A stretch of 64,000 nucleotides of DNA from Galdieria sulphuraria (taxonomy: Eukaryota > Rhodophyta > Bangiophyceae > Galdieriales > Galdieriaceae). The stretch covers positions 43,230 to 107,229 of the forward strand of contig NW_005178422.1 in the NCBI RefSeq assembly GCF_000341285.1. Reading direction: 5' to 3'. Positions 10,907-20,502 of the stretch are shown one piece after another; within the stretch, counting starts at the first letter, position 1, and each line of letters opens with the position of its first letter. The notes beneath the pieces were generated by a model that saw nothing but the letters and a program-made list of their open reading frames with translations, searched no databases and was not told the origin of the DNA. The position numbers and the translations under genes are program-made.

Positions 10907-11378
10907 CAATTCAGGACTAACGAAGCAAAACTTCTTATTCAGACAAAGTAAGGTTTTCTTTCATATTCAAAGCTTGATAAATGATCGTAAAACAACGAAA
11001 GAGATCTCAAAAGCTGTACGACTGTAAAAAAACTTTTGTAAAAAGAGACATTTACCAGCTTTTTACCCATAGCTCACGAAACGTGCCCATTCTTTCGTTT
11101 CCTCGCAACGTAACGGACACAATAAGAAAAGCAAGTCATAAATGGTCAAGGAATCATGATAGAACTTGTAATAACGGCCTCCAAATATTCTGTGACTTTT
11201 TCTCGTCTTCCTTCTATTCTTTATTGCATTGCACGAACAAATGTAGCTAGACTATTTTCTTAACGCAACTATCCAGTTCTGGTAAGAAAGTCAACTAATC
11301 ACAACAACATAGTGTTCTTTCAATCCTCTTTGAAAAGAATGACTTGCAGAGACACTATCACTTCAAAAGCTAAGTTCA
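10907..11378. other. Intergenic, no gene recognised
   Basis: About 470 bp between two minus-strand genes, serving as 5' region of the GT90 gene and 3' region of the next. An 89-codon plus-strand frame (10981-11250) starts with ATG but has no domain, no splice partner and a composition like noncoding sequence. I do not call it. Confidence 0.4.
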
Positions 11379-13646
11379 TCATAGAGAATATTTTTCGTTT
11401 GATAATTCAGAAATAATATTTCTTGATGATGCATGTGCGAGATTGCTCGTTCCGTCAGAATTGTCTTGATTTAAAAAGTGTGACCATATTGCACAATCGA
11501 GCAAATAATCACACCCTGCCTTCTTCTTTAATATCAAGTTGTGACACGATTTAGGAACTTTTAAAGTTTGAAAATATGGCTCGGCATTTACCTCTTTTCC
11601 TTGCTTTTGGAATATGTACATTAACAAGGCATCCAACTCTAAAAGAATACAAGCGTCATAGGAGGTATTTTCCAACAAATTGTCAACGATCTCCAACAAG
11701 TTAGCATGAGCTTCTTTATATCGAGTCAGCTCAACAAGTATACTGGTGACTACAAGATGAAATTGAACCCATACAACAGTTGACTGCAGTTGCAGAGCAC
11801 AACATTCTTCTTTTGCTTTTTCCGCTAAATAAAGTGCAGTATGTAACTGTTGACGTTCTTTTTCCATACATGTCAATAAATACAAACATAAAAGCTGATG
11901 AATTCTACCATTTTTCATACAACCCATTTGTTCTTCTTGAACAGTTTTTAAGGCAGCAGTAATATAATCATAGGCAACCAAAAAATTTCTGTTCTCAAAA
12001 TGAACTTCACCAATGCTTCGAAGCAGAACGCCCTTTTCCCAGCAAGGAACGCAGTATAGCAGAGTATCTTTGAATATTCGAATATTCAAAGACAGAAAGT
12101 ATTCAAAATTTTCTTCTTCGAAAAGACTTTCATGCTTGTCGACACCTGACTCCGGATCAAAACAATCATCTCTCTCGAATTGAAAAGTCTGCAAAAGTTT
12201 TGAACTTTCTTCTAATCTGGACTCTGCATCCCAAATATATTTCAAGAAACAACTGCTGACAACCAAAACCCAACGGTATGTTTTCCAACCCCATTCCTTG
12301 GCTATTTTCAAGGCAGTCTCAATATTCTCCCGTTCTAAAGTATACAGACTTTCTGCTTGTTGTTTGCAAGTGCCACGATGAAGAAATATTTCGTCACTAA
12401 CTTGCTCTTGTATCAATTTACAGTAGTAACCTAGGAATCGACACTTCCACACTTCATATTTGTGTCGAAAATAGCCATTCTTTGCGTTCAAATATTCTAA
12501 AATGAAACAATATGCCATAGGATACAGCTGTAATCTCCCATCTGCATGAATCTGTAAAACTTTTTCAGTTTCCAAAGTTCTTGCAAGTTTCTCGAAAAAC
12601 AAATTATCTTGCTCTGACCAACCTAAAATATACTTTGCTGCTTGGAAGCTAAATGTAGATGGAAATATGGAGAATGCAGACCATGCTTCTCTACCAAGAA
12701 ACGGTATTTCTATGAGAACCTTTCTATAATATAATGATAAACTAGAAAAATGGGTATTGTCTTGTAAGAGCTCTTCTTCCAGCGATTGGACCAGGTAAAA
12801 ATCTGAAATGACATTATTTGATCCACTCTCGCACGATGTTTTCTCTTCGGTAGAAAAACTATCAGAACTCCGCAAAACATTCAAATTTCCAAACAATTTC
12901 CTTTCATCATCCTTCAACGCATCATTTTCAAAAGAAAATACTCTTGGGACATTGGTGGAGACAGTTTGTTCGCCTTCGCTACTTTCAGGAGAAATGCGAC
13001 ATTTTATGACTTCATTCCCACCTCCAGAGAAACTCAAAGGAAGTGAAGAAAAAGCATTAGAGCTAATATGTGACGGACTCATTCTGGTTTGTTGCAATAG
13101 CTCATTGCTTCCACTTTCTTTCAAAGTACTTGCTTGTTGTTCTCTTTGTAACTGCTTTATCAATTTCTTGTTTCGATAGGCCATGTTTTGCCGCTCTCTC
13201 CTTCGTAAAATTCTCTTCTTCTGTTTTCTCTGTTCTTCTGTCAATTCAGAGTCAGAAATATTGATAAATAGAGACGGAGGTCTACCTGGCTTTGATATAC
13301 CTTTTTTATGATTTCTCTTTCGTCGTGATAAAATACGAATAGAGTCCCACGTCTCTATATCTTCTTCGATGATAGGTTTATGATGCGACATCATTTTTCT
13401 TGATTCCATTTGCGACAAAGCCGCAAGGTTTCTCCCGTCCGAGTTATCTATCGTCCCACAGTCCATCAAGAACGATGGAATGTTCGTAGTAGAATAAATA
13501 AAAGGTTCACTGTTTGAAGAGTAAAAAGCAAGTCTATTTTCCTCTGTTGCTAGAAAAAGTCGCATCATAGGTTCTTGAGAAGGCTCCAAGGACGACATAG
13601 ACATCTCAGGCACAAATCTACCAACATGAAAATTTCTTTCCCTCAT
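11379..13646 (-). CDS. AT-hook/bZIP-like basic region joined to STAND-type winged helix and TPR-like C-terminus
   Basis: Single exon of 755 residues. The N-terminal 110 residues are disordered. At about 118-124 is an AT-hook-like KPGRPP, then at about 137-162 a dense basic helix (RKQKKRILRRRERQNMAYRNKK) spaced like a bZIP basic region, with a short coiled coil after it. Residues 310-400 (AFSIFPSTFSFQAAKYILGW, then a two-strand hairpin and a Tyr-rich helix) follow the winged-helix pattern found after NB-ARC/STAND NTPase modules in MalT/AfsR-like regulators. Residues 420-700 are helical hairpins resembling TPRs. No Walker A/B or GxP motif precedes the winged helix, so the NTPase appears absent. 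It is probably a nuclear DNA-binding regulator; ligand and targets unknown. Confidence 0.5.
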   Translation of the reverse strand: MRERNFHVGRFVPEMSMSSLEPSQEPMMRLFLATEENRLAFYSSNSEPFIYSTTNIPSFLMDCGTIDNSDGRNLAALSQMESRKMMSHHKPIIEEDIETWDSIRILSRRKRNHKKGISKPGRPPSLFINISDSELTEEQRKQKKRILRRRERQNMAYRNKKLIKQLQREQQASTLKESGSNELLQQTRMSPSHISSNAFSSLPLSFSGGGNEVIKCRISPESSEGEQTVSTNVPRVFSFENDALKDDERKLFGNLNVLRSSDSFSTEEKTSCESGSNNVISDFYLVQSLEEELLQDNTHFSSLSLYYRKVLIEIPFLGREAWSAFSIFPSTFSFQAAKYILGWSEQDNLFFEKLARTLETEKVLQIHADGRLQLYPMAYCFILEYLNAKNGYFRHKYEVWKCRFLGYYCKLIQEQVSDEIFLHRGTCKQQAESLYTLERENIETALKIAKEWGWKTYRWVLVVSSCFLKYIWDAESRLEESSKLLQTFQFERDDCFDPESGVDKHESLFEEENFEYFLSLNIRIFKDTLLYCVPCWEKGVLLRSIGEVHFENRNFLVAYDYITAALKTVQEEQMGCMKNGRIHQLLCLYLLTCMEKERQQLHTALYLAEKAKEECCALQLQSTVVWVQFHLVVTSILVELTRYKEAHANLLEIVDNLLENTSYDACILLELDALLMYIFQKQGKEVNAEPYFQTLKVPKSCHNLILKKKAGCDYLLDCAIWSHFLNQDNSDGTSNLAHASSRNIISELSNEKYSL

Positions 13647-14457
13647 ATGGGCTGCTGAAAATCCGAAACAAGCTCTCTGAAGCGTCTGATCCCGTGGACA
13701 AAACGAAGGTGATTGGTTGGTAGCTTATTCATTTTCCAGCCTCAAGCAGTAGTGATCCGTTTGCTTCCACGCTCTCAATAAATATGGCAGCGTTGTCATC
13801 TAAAGAAGGATATAGTAAAGAGATTCAGTTTCGTAAAGAAAGAGGATTATTTCTTGTTGAAAGAAGAGGAGTTGATTTGCAGGGAATATATTTTGTGATT
13901 ACCTTGCTCCCTTTCTATCTTTGAACAATTAAGTTGAGTTTTGTTCTCTAGTCGAAATATGGACTTTCTTTAGATACAGTGGACTCAATGACTAATAAAA
14001 CCGACATCAAGTCTCTATGTTCACTTTGGAGTTTGATAAGAAAAGGTTTCTTTGATAGAGTTTGTATCATTGAGCTTTCTTCGTCATAATAGACAATAGC
14101 TATTAGCTGAAAGCTTCTCATTTTTCCCCAACAATGGTTGATACTTTTTTTCCAGTTCTAGGAGATAAGGGTGGGTACAAAAAAAGATTGCTGAATGGTA
14201 GATATGTCCGAGGATATTCTGAAAGTATGATATGTGTACTAAGAAAAAGTTTCCAATGTAAACAAGAAATAATGGTGTATTGTTGACCAGCAAACTAAAA
14301 AATTCAATATTTCATATTAAGATGCAAATGTCGGGAACATCATTTAAGATGGTTAAACACGATCAAATCCTTCATTCTTAACAATCAACAAAAATAAGAA
14401 CAAGCATGACAAGAAATTTTCTATCTGAATGAAATACTCAGGTTCCACGAGTCATTT
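13647..14457. other. 0.8 kb intergenic region with one weak small-ORF candidate
   Basis: Contains the 5' region of the gene ending at 13646 and the 3' flank of the next transporter. At 13784 an ATG opens a 47-codon frame (MAALSSKEGYSKEIQFRKER...) ending at a TGA near 13924. An alternative reading removes a well-formed 50 bp intron (GTAAAG...TTTGCAG), giving about 33 residues. Neither product matches a family I know. A 69-codon minus-strand frame at 14084-14293 starts without ATG and looks fortuitous. Confidence 0.3.
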
Positions 14458-16194
14458 TCATTTATGGAAAATTTGTCTCTCCGTCGCCTTGGCATGAGAT
14501 ACGTTCAGGCCCTTGTCGTAGGGACAAAGTTTCTCAATTTCATTTACCGACATTCCAAAGAATCTTCGAATACTAGTAATCCCAGTCTTCCAATGATACG
14601 AAGCAATTTCTGAAAAACTGTGTTCAAATATGAGATGGGACTGTTCAAGTGTATATCCTTTAGTCTCAGGGACAAATAGGAACACCATGATAAATCCCCA
14701 GACTATACAGCAACCATAAAAACCATATCCTCCTTTGAGTCCCATACTACTGGATTCCATATCTGGCCAAGTGAAAGCAACGACAAAGTCAAAAACATTG
14801 TACCAGAAGATAATAATCCCCATGGCTTTCGATCGAAGATGCAATGGAAAGACTTCTGAACTGTAAACAAATGGAAGAGGTCCTAATGCAGGAGCAAATC
14901 CAAGAAGAAAGATTACAATCGCCACAATGAATAGCCCAATCTTCACATTTTTAGAACCATAATTAGAAAACAAAGCAAGAACCAATGCCAGAAACATGAT
15001 AGGAAATCCTGCCAAAAGTGATTTCCGTCTTCCCCATCTTTCCACTATCCAAAAGACTGGCCAAGTAAACAAAAAGTCTACAAAGCCTGTCACCACACTT
15101 GCTTCTACGGAAGTCTTGGAAGTCACATGTAGCAAATTCACCAACATATAGTCAACATAATACATGAAGACATTCACTGCTGAATATTGTTGAAACAACA
15201 TGATCATTATACAAATCAACAAGGCTCGACGGTTGCTTGCAACTGTTAAAAGTTCTTTGTACGGATTGATCTGCTTGTTTAGGGCTTTCTCTTCTTCCAC
15301 TGCTTTCTTCATAACTGCAAAATCATGCTCAGCATGCATGGCTTCCCCACGCAATTTCTTTAACACTGTCAAAGCCTCTTCATATCGACCAGTTTCAATA
15401 AGCCATCTTGGTGATTCACACTGAAATAAGATTCCGGAAATGACTATTACCGACGGAACCAATGTAGCTCCAAGCATAAGTCTCCATCCAATAGTGTCTA
15501 CATTGACAAATATGGCATCGACAACGTATCCTATAAATATTCCACCGGTAATTAAAAGCTGATAGATACTCACGGCACCGCCTCTAAGAATATAGGGAGT
15601 TATTTCTGATAGAAGCAAGCTTATCGTTGTCGTCAGCAGTCCCATAGAAACTCCTAATAGCAGTCGTCCAACGAGAAGCATTTGCCAAGATGGTGACAGT
15701 GCTTCCCATAGTGCAGCACCTGTGGAAAGAACTGCAGCAACAAACAAAGTCTTCTTACGTCCCACAGAAGTATTTAAGAGCGATGAACTGGAAAATACAT
15801 ATTTTTTAGAAAAACGATGAACTCAAGCCGAGTCCACTTACATCAATGAACCAAATGTTCCACCTAATAAGGTTGCGGAGGAGACTAGTCCCAGGACATT
15901 TGTTCTTGAACTGATATTGAAGAGTGGGACGTAAAAAACAGTTGCTCCACTAACAAGGGCAATATCAATACCAACTATGCAAGCCGATACAGCGCACATC
16001 AAGGCCGTAGAATAGAAAGCGCGAGTTTGAGTTCGCCATGGACGCTGTTTCATCTCCTCTGGAATATATTCATCATCGAAAGCACTGATTTCTTCTTCTG
16101 TCAAACCGATATCATCCTTCTCATAGTTCCTAGCAATTACTTCTGGGTTGAGCAGAATCTCTTCTTCAACCTTACCCATTCCTTTGTCAGCCAT
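14458..16194 (-). CDS. MFS sugar/polyol:H+ symporter, paralogue B
   Basis: Exon 1 16194-15842, a 54 bp phase-2 intron (GTAAGT...TTCCAG), exon 2 15787-14458, giving 560 residues. Sugar-porter signatures: VGRKKT, GRLLLGVSMG, CESPRW after TM6, ERWGRRK in the second half and PETKGYTLEQ at the end. About 12 membrane segments follow an acidic N-terminal tail. The central loop KKLRGEAMHAEHDF is typical of myo-inositol/hexose symporters. The sixth-helix motif is CESPRW, not PESPRW, a tolerated change. The first in-frame ATG is at 16194. It is distinctly diverged from paralogue A but keeps the same intron position and phase. Confidence 0.88.
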
Positions 16195-16490
16195 TTGCAA
16201 CTAGTGTTTAAAAACCAATGAAATCGAAATACAATGTTCTAGAGCGAAACGGAACACTTCAAAATGATTTACGAATACTCCAGGGAATTCCATTCGATGT
16301 TCAGATGATAGCCATTTTCTTCATTTAGTTTCATCTGAATATGCCCCAAAAAATCCATTGGACTAGTTTCTCACTATCTTGCTCTTAAGAGAAATAGATA
16401 CGATAAAAATCTAATTGACCAGTCCAATCTGATTTCTTCCAACCGTTCAAAAATTACCTTCAAAAGCACAGTACTTTGTGTAAAACTTTC

Positions 16491-17420
16491 ATGATTCGTC
16501 TACTCAAGTCCTATACGCAACTGAGATATTGTACTAGAGCTCTGCAGGAAAATCTAAAGATGTCTGCAGTGTCCTATATAGAACCTACAAAAGAAGAACT
16601 GAAGCAACAGAAACTATCAGAAGCGAATTTGAAAAAGGCAGTAAATGCTATGGAAGAAGATGGAATAGTTGTGTTGAACAACGTTGTTGATCTACAACAC
16701 TTGAATTTGTTGAATCAAAAGATGTTGGAAGACTTGAAGTATCTTCAGTCAAGGAAGGATGCACCTGAAAACTATAATAATAGTAACTATCAACAAGATC
16801 CTCCTCCCTTTCATCCTTATTTGTTTAAGGACATCGTATTTAATGAATTTGCAATTCAAGTAACTGAAGCAGTGCTTGGAAAAGGCGTGAAACTCAACTT
16901 TTACAGTGGTAACACTGCAGTCCCCAGCACTTTGAGACAACCAGTGCACTCAGATTCCAACTTTCAGCATCCCAATGAGCCTTTTGGTTTGGTCGTCAAC
17001 ATACCACTCATAACTATGACGCCTGAAAATGGAAGTACTGAAGTTTGGCCAGGCACACATACATTTACAAACAGTCATCTACAAGAAGGTAGGTTGGGTG
17101 TGATCAGGCGAGATGAATTGGAGAGAAGACGTAAAATAAGTCCACCTCTCCAACCAGTCATTCCAAGAGGAAGTCTTGTTGTTCGAGACTTGAGGTTATG
17201 GCACGCAGGCATGCCTAACAAAACCCAGAATCCTCGTGTTATGTTGGCGATGATACACTGGGCCTCTTGGTACAAAAATAAGATGGTCATTGAAGCAACA
17301 AAAGGCACTGAAGAATTTTTCCAGCACGCCAAACTCAAAGCTATGGTAGAATTCAGAGAGAAGGTTTTGTACTTGGATCACCCTTTTGGTAACGCCTACA
17401 ACTTCCAAGAAGAAGAGTAA
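16491..17420 (+). CDS. Phytanoyl-CoA dioxygenase (PhyH) family Fe(II)/2OG oxygenase
   Basis: Single-exon protein of 309 residues from the ATG at 16491. The fold is recognised by EEDGIVVLNNVVD near residue 60, the metal-binding H-x-D in PVHSDSNF (about 153-155), NGSTEVWPGTH, and the distal His in RLWHAGMPN (about 238), with the 2OG-binding Arg in NPRVML nine residues later. Metal and co-substrate ligands all appear intact. The first 25 residues (MIRLLKSYTQLRYCTRAL) are basic and hydroxylated without acidic residues, which suggests a mitochondrial presequence. A second ATG at 16560 would give a cytosolic form. The substrate is unknown; PhyH members act on lipids and on varied small molecules. 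Confidence 0.85.
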   Translation: MIRLLKSYTQLRYCTRALQENLKMSAVSYIEPTKEELKQQKLSEANLKKAVNAMEEDGIVVLNNVVDLQHLNLLNQKMLEDLKYLQSRKDAPENYNNSNYQQDPPPFHPYLFKDIVFNEFAIQVTEAVLGKGVKLNFYSGNTAVPSTLRQPVHSDSNFQHPNEPFGLVVNIPLITMTPENGSTEVWPGTHTFTNSHLQEGRLGVIRRDELERRRKISPPLQPVIPRGSLVVRDLRLWHAGMPNKTQNPRVMLAMIHWASWYKNKMVIEATKGTEEFFQHAKLKAMVEFREKVLYLDHPFGNAYNFQEEE

Positions 17421-17676
17421 GGTGTTCTCCTCCTTAATAAACTAGTCTTGATAGCAGTGAACTTTGATTCTTTATAGTTTTCCTGAACAGCTATTCTGCC
17501 GGGTAAAGTAACACTTCCTACTTTCACACAAATGGAATGCTATTCTTTATTGCTGTACAGCCTGAGACTAGATTGGCTTCTTCCTATAGCATCCTATAGA
17601 GACAACTAGAAACATAATATCAATATTTTAATAGACATTAGTGCCCTTTAACTTTCCAATGGAGAAACGATGGTTC

Positions 17677-18957
17677 TTATCTACCCTCACTTTCAGTGTC
17701 ATCTCCTTCACTAAAAATGATAAGATTTTCTCCAACCTGATTTTCAACCAAATTTCCTGGTCTATTGCTAAGATAACAGCCATGATAGTATGGAACGTCC
17801 GAATGATTTCCATCAACAACTCTGTCAATTGAAAAAGAAGATGAGGACACTGAAGTTGAATGCGACGTATCCAACTCCACCTTGGCGAGCACAGCAATAT
17901 CCGCAAGAATACGGAAACAAACATCATGTAAAGAACGAAAAACGGCTTCTAAATAACCCAAGTCATTCACACTCATTTCCTCTACTAGTGTAGAAATAAA
18001 ACTTTCCGTGTCATTGTATAAAGTGGCCAATGAAAATGTTTTGCCTCCCGATAAGCAAACCTGTTTAGGAAGTATATGAAAGATATCTTGATGATCTTGA
18101 TATAATTTCTCTCCACTATTCTTTAGTTTGTCTATTATTTCTGGCTGTTCTTCCCAAGACTTTTGAATAAGGGAAATTTCAATGATAAGTTGGTTCGCTT
18201 GTCTACTCACGGAATCTCGCAATGCTTCTTCCATCAGTCTCTGTGGAGTGCTTTCACCATAAAATACAATTTCCATCGGTTCTGCGTTGCAAAAAGGGCA
18301 CATAGAAGTAGTTCCACGTCTTCTCATTTTGTGCATTGTAATAAAACAATTTGTACATATAGGCTTATTACAACACGCAGTGTAGTTCAAAAAAGTATAA
18401 AACGCGAAACATATTGGACAGTCATCGCGACTAGAGTCTCTAGCTTCATCCTTTCCACTCTCCCAAGGAGCCAGCATTTTCTTTTGTATCAGCTGCTGTA
18501 CACTTTGTCCTCCCACATAAGTATTTCTTTGAGAGGAGCTGTTGGGGCTTCTATTGGAACTTGAAGTTTCTGTGGAACTTGGTGTGTTTGAACGACGCCC
18601 GGAAGTAGCTTGTGAGGAACTCGACTGTCCTCTAGAGACATTCCCGTTGCCATTTCTATTGCTCCTCCTTGTATTTTCTGAAGAACTCGTATTGCGTCTG
18701 GTGTGTGTGTGTTCTGTTCTGGCCTGTTGTGTTGTCCTGGAAGAGTTGGAACTTGTTCTGGTTCCACTCCGTGTCTGTACAGCGGACGTTCGTGTACGAG
18801 GTCTGTTAGGTGTACGGTTGGGTTCCGCCTGAGTTCGTGGTACAAGTACTCTATTGTTCCAGTACTGCAAACTGCTCCTTCTACCGTCTTCCGAAAAGTA
18901 CTCTCCCAGGGGTCTACTAGGACTGACGTCCCATATACTCGAACCAGTATTGCCCAT
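17677..18957 (-). CDS. Sip5-like RING-type protein, probably N-myristoylated
   Basis: Single-exon protein of 426 residues. The ATG at 18957 gives MGNTGSSIWD, a strong N-myristoylation sequence; the frame is open upstream but without ATG. Residues 50-165 are extremely Ser/Arg/Thr/Asn-rich and disordered. A RING-like module at about 178-222 reads DDCPICF...CCNKPICTNCF...CPFC, the arrangement of yeast Sip5 and related plant RING proteins. Yeast Sip5 interacts with the Snf1 kinase and the Reg1/Glc7 phosphatase. The C-terminal 200 residues are helical, ending in a Ser/Asp-rich tail. A role as a membrane-tethered ubiquitin ligase is plausible but not shown by sequence. Confidence 0.75.
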   Translation of the reverse strand: MGNTGSSIWDVSPSRPLGEYFSEDGRRSSLQYWNNRVLVPRTQAEPNRTPNRPRTRTSAVQTRSGTRTSSNSSRTTQQARTEHTHTRRNTSSSENTRRSNRNGNGNVSRGQSSSSQATSGRRSNTPSSTETSSSNRSPNSSSQRNTYVGGQSVQQLIQKKMLAPWESGKDEARDSSRDDCPICFAFYTFLNYTACCNKPICTNCFITMHKMRRRGTTSMCPFCNAEPMEIVFYGESTPQRLMEEALRDSVSRQANQLIIEISLIQKSWEEQPEIIDKLKNSGEKLYQDHQDIFHILPKQVCLSGGKTFSLATLYNDTESFISTLVEEMSVNDLGYLEAVFRSLHDVCFRILADIAVLAKVELDTSHSTSVSSSSFSIDRVVDGNHSDVPYYHGCYLSNRPGNLVENQVGENLIIFSEGDDTESEGR

Positions 18958-19336
18958 TGCAGAATTCTCAAAGTTTGTAGACCTCAACTTTTAGTTGGGC
19001 AACATATATATATATATACATACAGTATAGTTCACCAACAGATAAAAGTTTGGATGGAGGGAAAGATCAGGCTGTACCTAATAGACAATTGCTCCAATAG
19101 AATTTTCGATTAGGAAATGAAGGGAATTCATATTTAGGAAAAGTGCGCCATTTTTGAGGCTACTCCAATAAGGCAATATTTCTTTGGCATGGAAGGAATA
19201 TAGTTACTCTATGTGAAAAGGATTGTGATACTCTACAACGTTTTTTACTTGCAAAAGTATAAAAAATATTCCCTCTTAAGCCCTACCCAAAGTAGAATGG
19301 AGATAGTCATCATTGGAATGCATTGGAAAAGTCAAC
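18958..19336. other. Divergent intergenic region with a TA microsatellite
   Basis: Separates the Sip5-like gene from IF-3. It holds an alternating TA/CA dinucleotide run at about 19005-19022. A short ATG-initiated frame at 19297 stops after about 20 codons just before and overlapping the IF-3 start; it could act as an upstream ORF. No gene is recognised. Confidence 0.45.
19005..19022. repeat. TA-rich dinucleotide microsatellite
   Basis: A short run of alternating A and T followed by ACATACA, within the 5' flank of the Sip5-like gene. Such tracts mutate in length and melt easily. No function is implied. Confidence 0.7.
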
Positions 19337-20327
19337 ATGATTGGTCACAATTGGAATAGTGCTTTGTACCACTTGTTCGGTACTATCAAAAGTTTTCGTT
19401 GGATACTAAAGAAAGCTGAATCTATATGGATAGAACAAGCAAGAAACAACTCTTTTTCATTTCAGTTGCAACGTCACACAACTTGCACAAACGGTTGGCA
19501 GACATATTATCGTTCACCACTAGAAAAAAGTCCCTGCCAACCCCGCTCTTTTTTATTGCAAAGAGAGTTTACTTCTAATGTCCACTCCAGGACTAATGAA
19601 TCGGTTAGAAAGTTTAAGGAGGTACTTTTGGTGAACGAAAAAGGTGAAAGAGTTGGAGTGATGAGCGTAAGAAGCAACTGGAAACTAGTTATTGGTATAA
19701 AGACCATAGCACTGTTAGGGAGAACAAGCATATCAATATGCAGCAAATGCACAACAAGATGTGATGGAAGTATCTGCGAAAGCTGCACCTCCAGTATGGA
19801 AACTGGTTGATCTGAAACAAGTGCTTAGAGCTAATAGACTGCGCGAGAAAATGGAAAGAAAACAAGCGGTAGAACAGAGAAGAAAGGTAAGATAGGGAAG
19901 AGAGGATCTTATTAAGGATACTATTTTGTATGTATTTAGTCTGAAGTGAAGGAAATACGAATTTCTCCAGCTATTGATGACCACGATTTTCAGGGAAAAG
20001 TTGATAGAGCCAAGGAATTTTTGAGTACCGGGAGACGGGTTCGTTTTTCTGTACGGTTTAGAAGAGGACAAGGAAAATATGCTTCTCGTTTGGAGTCTTT
20101 AGCGGTAAGAAGCTTAGACTCTGCATATATCTGTTGAGAATATTCATAGCCTCTGATAGGAGAGAATCAAAGAACAGTTGAAAGATATTCCGTGTACAAT
20201 ACAAGTGAAACGGAAACCTAGACCTCCTCCCAGGGAAGGCGCCTCAACGCAGAACACTACTCATGTTTCACAACTGGAAGAGGAACAAGATCCTTTCGAA
20301 CTTTATATTGAGCCAACAAGTAAATAA
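19337..20327 (+). CDS. Organellar translation initiation factor IF-3 (nuclear infC homologue)
   Basis: Four exons, all phase 0: 19337-19666, 19719-19886, 19940-20104 and 20160-20327, with introns of 52-55 bp; 276 residues. IF-3 binds the small ribosomal subunit and proofreads initiator tRNA selection. The N domain starts EVLLVNEKGERVGVMS (about 95-110) and continues in exon 2 with QDVMEVSAKAAPPVWKLVD, matching bacterial LDLVEV.P.A.PPVCKI.D. Exon 3 opens the C domain with KEIRISPAIDDHDFQGK, matching the bacterial KEIR..P.I..HDF..K. A 90-residue basic N-terminal extension is probably a plastid or mitochondrial transit sequence. The cysteine of PPVCK is Trp here. No single unspliced frame shows the domain intact. 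Confidence 0.88.
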
Positions 20328-20502
20328 CTGCAAAAGTTTTCTTATCTAATTTTATAATTTCTTTCAACAGTTTACTACAACAACATTATAGAGGATTCCA
20401 CAATAGTCAAACAACTTTCGACATGAAACCTAATTATCGATCGGAACATAATAGTCACACATAGGAGAAGTCATTGAAATAATTATTGGAGTCATTCATT
20501 TA

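Noticed and set aside
10981-11250. 89-codon ATG-initiated plus-strand frame
   Set aside because: No recognisable fold, repeat or splice partner; the length is expected by chance in this much intergenic sequence.
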